Positions 31,202-36,242 of a stretch of DNA of 36,242 nucleotides are shown in pieces. Each line of letters starts with the position of its first letter. The stretch's first letter is position 1. This stretch comes from Vairimorpha apis BRL 01 (Eukaryota > Microsporidia > Nosematidae), in assembly GCA_000447185.1 (NCBI GenBank), contig KE647330.1, positions 1-36,242 of the forward strand, in the 5' to 3' direction. Under the pieces are notes generated by a model. It saw only the letters and a program-made list of their open reading frames with translations, did not search any database and was not told the origin of the DNA. Made by a program: the position numbers and the translations under genes.

Positions 31202-31566
31202 ATAATATGAGCTATTTCAAAATTAGAATATCTTTACATTTATAATCAAAGTTTGGGTTTTTGCAAATTTTTATGGAAAGCTTTAATTTATTAAAGAAAA
31301 TTAATTTTTTTATTTTAAATTTTATAAAAGAATTTAATAAAAATCTATGTTATATATTTAAATTTTTTATTTAATAATTGTATAGAATTTTTAGTTTATG
31401 ATTTTTAAGATATTAAAAAGATGCAAATTAAAATTTATTATTATTAAAGAATTATAAAATAATACTAGAAAAAATACTTACATAAATAGATCAAAAAATA
31501 CATACAACCAAAACCCCAGACGTCATTCACTTGAATTACAAAATCATCAACTGCAATTAAAATTGC
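31202..31566. other. Intergenic upstream of tRNA
   Basis: A/T-rich spacer. The last 70 bases before the tRNA are less A+T-rich and contain AACCCCAGACG at about 31511, with no obvious gene start after it. Confidence 0.55.
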
Positions 31567-31638
31567 GGTGATATAGTCTAGTGGTATGATGTCTGCTTAG
31601 GGTGCAGGAGGTCCCGAGTTCGAATCTCGGTATCGCCC
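31567..31638 (+). tRNA. tRNA-Pro (anticodon AGG)
   Basis: A 72-nt cloverleaf. Acceptor GGTGATA pairs with TATCGCC, with one G-T pair and discriminator C. The D arm GTCT-AGTGGTA-TGAT is the same as in yeast tRNA-Pro. The anticodon stem TCTGC/GCAGG encloses loop TTAGGGT with anticodon AGG at 31599-31601 (read as IGG after deamination). The T arm is CCGAG-TTCGAAT-CTCGG. A-box (TAGTCTAGTGG) and B-box (AGTTCGAATCT) promoters are present. There is no intron and no encoded CCA. Confidence 0.96.
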
Positions 31639-31639
31639 A

Positions 31640-31644
31640 TTTTT
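31640..31644 (+). terminator. Pol III terminator of tRNA-Pro
   Basis: A run of five T on the coding strand begins one base after the discriminator, as expected for RNA polymerase III termination. Confidence 0.7.
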
Positions 31645-32094
31645 AGTGTTTATGTTCATTTGTATTTATATTTTGGATAAAAACATTTAACATCATATTA
31701 TCTTATTTTATTCAAAATATGTATTTCTTAAATATTTAACTAAATTTTTAAAATGTATAAAAATTAAATATTATATTAATAATTTTATATATTTAAATCA
31801 TAAATTTTTTATTAGTTAAAGTGATTTAAAGATCTATAAAAATATTTTTCTTAGATAATTCTATTTTAAAATTTAAATTTTAAAAATATTCATTATAAAA
31901 TCTTTTAGTTAACTTAAATTTTTTTTATAAATATATAAAATAATATCAATTATATTTTATATTAAAAATTTAATTTTATTTCAAATAAAAATATTTCTAA
32001 TATATAATTCTTGTAATTGTATTATAAATTCTATTTCTTATAATAATCATTACAAATTCTTTTCTTTTACCCACAAATTTCTTAAAATTAATTA
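31645..32094. other. Intergenic upstream of eS8
   Basis: A/T-rich spacer of 450 bases ending in the CCCC start signal at 32095-32098. Nothing else seen. Confidence 0.6.
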
Positions 32095-32103
32095 CCCCAA
32101 AAA

Positions 32104-32679
32104 ATGGGAATCAATCACAGAGGCGAACACAAACGCAAGAAAAGTGGAGGTAAATCAGTCTTACACAGAAAAAAGAGAAACAACAGAAGTGGAAGTCAAA
32201 TGGCTGCTACAAAGATAGGTGAAGACAAGATAGTAGAAAAAAGAGCTCGTGGTGGTAACAAAAAATATAAAGCATTGAGAATTAAATCAGGAGAGTTTAC
32301 TTTACCTAAATCTAAGTTATCTGATTCTAACATAACTGAAAATTCTCAAACCAACAATAATACATCTAATAATGTTAGTGGATGTTTAACAGATAAATCA
32401 GATATAATTGAAGTGATGTATCATCCTACTAATAATGACTACGTCAGGACTAACACTATCACTAAATCAAGTGTAGTTAAAATATGCTCTGAACCATTTA
32501 AACAAGCAGTTTCTACTTTATCTGATGTTGATCCTAAGTTATGTGAAATTAGTGAGAAAGGATATTTATATGCTATCGTTACCAGTCGACCTGGGCAAGT
32601 AGGTAAAGCTGAAGGTATTGTTTTACAAGGACGACAACTTGATTTTTATGCTAAGTTGTTTAAGAAAAATAAATTTTAA
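32104..32679 (+). CDS. RPS8: 40S ribosomal protein eS8
   Basis: Small-subunit protein at the 40S foot. The 191-residue frame has the family opening [37 protein letters not shown] and [10 protein letters not shown], then the core [20 protein letters not shown] and the C-terminal [20 protein letters not shown]. Two lineage features stand out. About 20 Asn/Ser-rich residues ([15 protein letters not shown]) are inserted between the GEF strand and YHP. The lysine-rich insertion that follows the PFRQW-like helix in yeast and animals is cut to a short loop ([15 protein letters not shown]). CCCC lies five bases before ATG. The frame is intact. Confidence 0.95.
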   Translation: MGINHRGEHKRKKSGGKSVLHRKKRNNRSGSQMAATKIGEDKIVEKRARGGNKKYKALRIKSGEFTLPKSKLSDSNITENSQTNNNTSNNVSGCLTDKSDIIEVMYHPTNNDYVRTNTITKSSVVKICSEPFKQAVSTLSDVDPKLCEISEKGYLYAIVTSRPGQVGKAEGIVLQGRQLDFYAKLFKKNKF

Positions 32680-35121
32680 TTATTTATATAGTAAGTTATG
32701 TTTTATTTATATTAATTATTATTATGATGTGTGGTAGTTTATATTGTATTTATATTATTATATAAGAATGTATTTTAATTCTTGAAATCTTAATTTTATG
32801 CTTTTTTAAAATTATTTTAAAAATTTGAATAATATATAAATATTAAATATCTTCAACAGAAAATTAATAAAAACTAAATTGATATTTTTATCTAGTTAAT
32901 AACTAAAAATTTACAAACATATATAAAATTATAATATTATTTTTTCAGTTTACTAAATTATTATATTAAAATATTAAAATATAATATATATTTTTTGTGA
33001 ACATAAAAAAATAATATGATTCTAATTGAACATGTTATAAATGAAATTTATCATATATAATGTTAATATAATAGATAAATGATTTAAAACAAAAAGTATA
33101 AAAAATTAAGTATAATTTTTTATTATACATAAAAATGATAATTTAAACTAATCTAATGTTGATGAAAACTATATATAAAAAAATATTTTACTTTGTAATT
33201 ACTTTGATAAAATTGAAGATCTTTTTTAATGAAAAATTCTAAAATGATTTTTAGAATTTACAATTTCATTTTAATGTAGCTTTTATGGTTTTAAAAAAAT
33301 AGTACATTGAGGATTTAAATAATTAACAAAGATATTTATTTGAAATTTAAAACAATAAAAATAAATACGTTATAATTAGGAATTTATATGACGACAATAC
33401 CTAAATATTTATAAAAGTAAAATAATTTATGCAACTATTATAAATTAAGAAAGCTATAAAATTGTATAAATTTTTTAATTAAAATCATACTGCTGTTTTT
33501 AACATTTAAATTTTATTTTACTTTTATAAATATTTGGGTATTGTCGTTATATAAATTTGTAAAAAATTATAAAAAAAATTATTTAAATATCTATGTAAAA
33601 ATTTAGTTTTATTAAAATATCAAAGTTTTGAATCCTTTATGGTTATTTATAGTTAAGTTGAATGAACTTAAAATTAAAATTTAAGAATAAAAATTATTAA
33701 AAAAATAATTTTATAATTTAACGTAAATTTTATAAAATAGTGTTGCAAAATTAAAATCAATAGTAAGTTTATACGTAAAAAAATTTCTTTAAACATATGA
33801 TTTTTATATATTGCTATAATTTATATGTAAAATTAAAAAATTTTATATTTTAATTTTTATTACAACTATAATTATTTGTTTAAAAATATTTTTAATAAAG
33901 AATAAATATTAAAATGTTTTTTTTAATAAAATTTATGTTTTCACTTATAAATTAATTATTATAATATTAAAAAAAACTAAGATTTTTATTATACAACTAA
34001 AATTATCATTAATTAAATACATCTTATATCTTTCATTTTAACTTATAATAATATAATCGTTGTGTTTTAAATAAATCATTTTTACTAATTTATGAACTAT
34101 CTAAATACAAACAATATATTAATTAGAAGAATTGTTTATTTGTTTATAATTTGATTATTCTATATTATTATGTTTATGTATCACATATATAAATTATATA
34201 AAAACTAAAATTTAGTACATTTTGTTTTTTTACTACCTTATAAATCTAATGTTTTTTAATGTAATTTATGTATCATCGTACAATTTTATATTTCAATACC
34301 TAAAGTTGTTTTTAAAAGTTAAGATCTAAATATTTTTATTGGAATTCATATATAGGTTTTTATAAAATATAAAAGCTTTTTATAAATGCATTAGATATAT
34401 AACATATAGTAAAATTCTAGTTTATAATAATATGCATTTCTTACCGATATTAACAAGAAATTTAAATATATTTTTTTAAAACTATCAAAACTTTTTTAAC
34501 TTTGAAATCTAAATTTTTTATATTGTATTTATCTTTTATTATTAATTTGAAAACTATACATTTTCTAAAAATAAAAAACATTTTATTTAAATTATATTTA
34601 ATAATTATTTAAAACTTAAAATATAAAATAATTATAATATTATAAGATGATTACTTTAAATTATTTTACTATATAAGTTAAAAAAATAGCAAATAAAAAT
34701 ATTAAAATTTATAATATATATCAATTTAAATTCAAACTTTATTTTATTTTACGATAATAAAAAATATTTAAAATTAATCATTATAATTAATTTACACAAA
34801 AATTTAAATATAAATTATATTGAATAAATTAAACGATACCTTAAATAATTTAATTTTTTTTAAAATGAAAATATATTTAAAAATTTTATTATTATAATTT
34901 ATTTTTACAAAAATGAAATTTTATTGTTAAATTTTTTAAATAAATTAAGAATTACTTTAAATAATTGATCTAATAAAAAAAAGCAAAAAAATATTTATAA
35001 TTAGTTACTAAAGCTGTATATTTTTACAAAAACGAAAATTTTTTATTTTCTTACTTTTTATTAAATAAATTAAAAATTATTTAAGGTTCAAGAAAAAATA
35101 TAAAAGAAATTTTAACGTATG
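32680..35121. other. Long intergenic region with an inverted-repeat element
   Basis: About 2.4 kb with no gene seen, the largest spacer in the window. The 177-bp inverted repeat at 33381-33557 is the only structured part I found. Confidence 0.6.
33381..33557. repeat. 177-bp inverted-repeat (MITE-like) element
   Basis: Left arm 33381-33425 and right arm 33513-33557 are each 45 bases and reverse-complementary at 43 positions; they flank an 87-base A/T-rich spacer. Both arms carry the unusually G+C-rich core CGACAATACC (left) and its complement GGTATTGTCG (right). Matching stops sharply on the outer side at 33381 and 33557 and fades inward. No coding capacity. It may be a miniature inverted-repeat transposable element, or a long hairpin in RNA. 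No clear target-site duplication was seen. Confidence 0.7.
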
Positions 35122-35126
35122 CCCCA

Positions 35127-36024
35127 ATGATTTCGACAATAATATTTACATATTTATGTATATCAAATGGAACAACAACCGGTGAAAGCAATGTTAAGAA
35201 CAGTTTATACTCATTGGATTATAATGATTTTTTAGATAGTGATACTTTTAATAAACTATTATCAAATAATAGATCTGAATTACAAGAGCTATTATGGATA
35301 AAGGAAATATGTGGTTTAAAATCTAAAGAATTAAAAAAAAGTTGTTTTCTTTATTTTCAAATGTTTATGATGAATTTTTTAAAGAATTAGAAAATGGAGA
35401 TAAATTTAAAATAGCATCAAATTTTGAAACAGTATTGATTCCAAGTTTTAAAGAATATAATGAAGTTGCCAAAATTAATTTCGAACATGAACTTACTTTT
35501 ACATTTAAAATTTTTAATAAAAATAAAAATTATGTAAAGAAAGAATTTAGAAAAGAAATATTTGGTAAAAATGAAACAGTTTATGCCAAATTAACTCTTG
35601 AAAAGAAAAATGAAATAAATATTTTAACTGTTAAAATGAAAGATTTGTTTATTAAGGATAAGTTTAATAAATGTGGAAAATTAAATAATAATGATTTGCA
35701 AGATTCAGGATGTAATAATAATAATAATTTTGATAAAAGAATAAAAATTTCTTATAGTGAAAGATTACATGATATTCTTAAAACTTTACAATCCAACATT
35801 TTAACTATTCTTTTTGATGTAAAAGGAAATAATATTGAACACTATAATGAGTTACATAATAATTTTTTAAAAAAATTAAGATTAATCTTTTTGAAAATGA
35901 TGAAGAAGGTTTTGAAAAATTTAGAAATTTTTTTATCGAAAGTGTAGTTGTTAAAATTCAGGGTAGTTTAGATGAAAAAATCTTTAGTGAAAACAAAAAT
36001 TTAATGCTTGATTTTTTAAATTAA
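35127..36024 (+). CDS. Putative secreted protein, unknown (two frameshifts)
   Basis: Three frames join into about 299 residues. ATG 35127 opens a short hydrophobic leader (MISTIIFTYLCISNGTTTG), a plausible signal peptide. The run 35333-35340 is one A short and leads to LFSLFSNVYDEFFKELENG. The run 35869-35875 is one A short and leads to INLFENDEEGFEKFRNFF. The last part ends IFSENKNLMLDFLN at TAA 36022-36024. The body is helical and charged, with an Asn-rich stretch (GCNNNNNF) and few cysteines. CCCC at 35122-35125 lies one base before ATG. I do not recognise it. A secreted microsporidian protein could act in the spore wall or the host cell, but nothing in the sequence tells which. Confidence 0.6.
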
Positions 36025-36242
36025 AATTTTGTTTATTTGATTATTTTTTTATCTGATATTGATTTTTTGCATATAAGTCTTTCTTACATAACATAAAAAG
36101 TATAAAAAAAATTATTGAATATATCATCAATATTTAAGTTACAAAAAAGTTAAAATTTTAGATATTTTTAAATTATACTTTAAGATCAGAATTTTTAAAC
36201 AATTCAGTTAAAAAAATATATATACTTTTTTTTAAAATAAAA

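Overview
This window looks like a piece of a microsporidian nuclear genome with extreme A+T content and long spacers. Three things point that way. The genes are eukaryotic housekeeping genes in shortened forms (uL6, eS8, RLP24, Sub2, Cdc45, V-ATPase G, E2F, an Sm-like protein). They have no convincing introns. Almost every start codon is preceded within about 25 bases by a CCC or GGG block, the start signature described for microsporidia. Spacers reach 2.4 kb, so this is one of the less compacted members of the group. I do not name a species.

Layout. 0.86-2.53 kb: a six-BRCT protein resembling Rtt107/Brc1 (minus). 4.46-5.61 kb: a broken SUMO E1 catalytic subunit (Uba2). 5.88-6.19 kb: V-ATPase subunit G (minus). 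6.74-7.14 kb: a decayed retroelement fragment. 7.74-8.84 kb: a divergent pair, an unknown protein and a compact E2F. 9.18-11.18 kb: Rad16-like SNF2/RING repair ATPase (minus). A 20-N assembly gap lies at 11993-12012, next to what looks like the N-terminal half of eIF3c (12.09-13.0 kb, minus). An Sm-like gene starts 22 bases away on the other strand. Then uL6 (14.07 kb), RLP24 (14.88 kb, minus), Cdc45 (16.67 kb, minus), a C-terminally anchored unknown protein (19.64 kb, minus), a small coiled-coil protein (21.78 kb), an internally duplicated unknown protein (22.18 kb), Sub2 (24.54 kb), a small basic unknown protein (27.54 kb, minus), a Ctf4/AND-1-like WD protein (28.90 kb), tRNA-Pro(AGG) (31.57 kb), eS8 (32.10 kb), a 177-bp inverted-repeat element (33.38 kb) and a putative secreted protein (35.13 kb).

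Many genes here are each interrupted by one-base length changes in runs of A on the coding strand. I traced 14 such events in eight loci; 11 are one A short and 3 are one A long. Read across these points, neighbouring open frames merge into single proteins with continuous domain structure (BRCT, Rad16, Ctf4, the anchored protein, the secreted protein). The likeliest cause is homopolymer sequencing error, but decay or slippage cannot be excluded from sequence alone. The SUMO E1 also carries an in-frame stop that a single indel does not explain.

Functionally the window is rich in genome-maintenance genes: the Rtt107/Brc1-like scaffold, SUMO E1, E2F, Rad16, Cdc45 and Ctf4. In yeast, Cdc45 and Ctf4 act at the replication fork, Rtt107 acts with SUMO- and ubiquitin-ligase complexes at stalled forks, and Rad16 acts in excision repair. 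There is no operon logic, and clustering may be chance. The remaining genes serve ribosome production, translation, mRNA export and vacuolar acidification.
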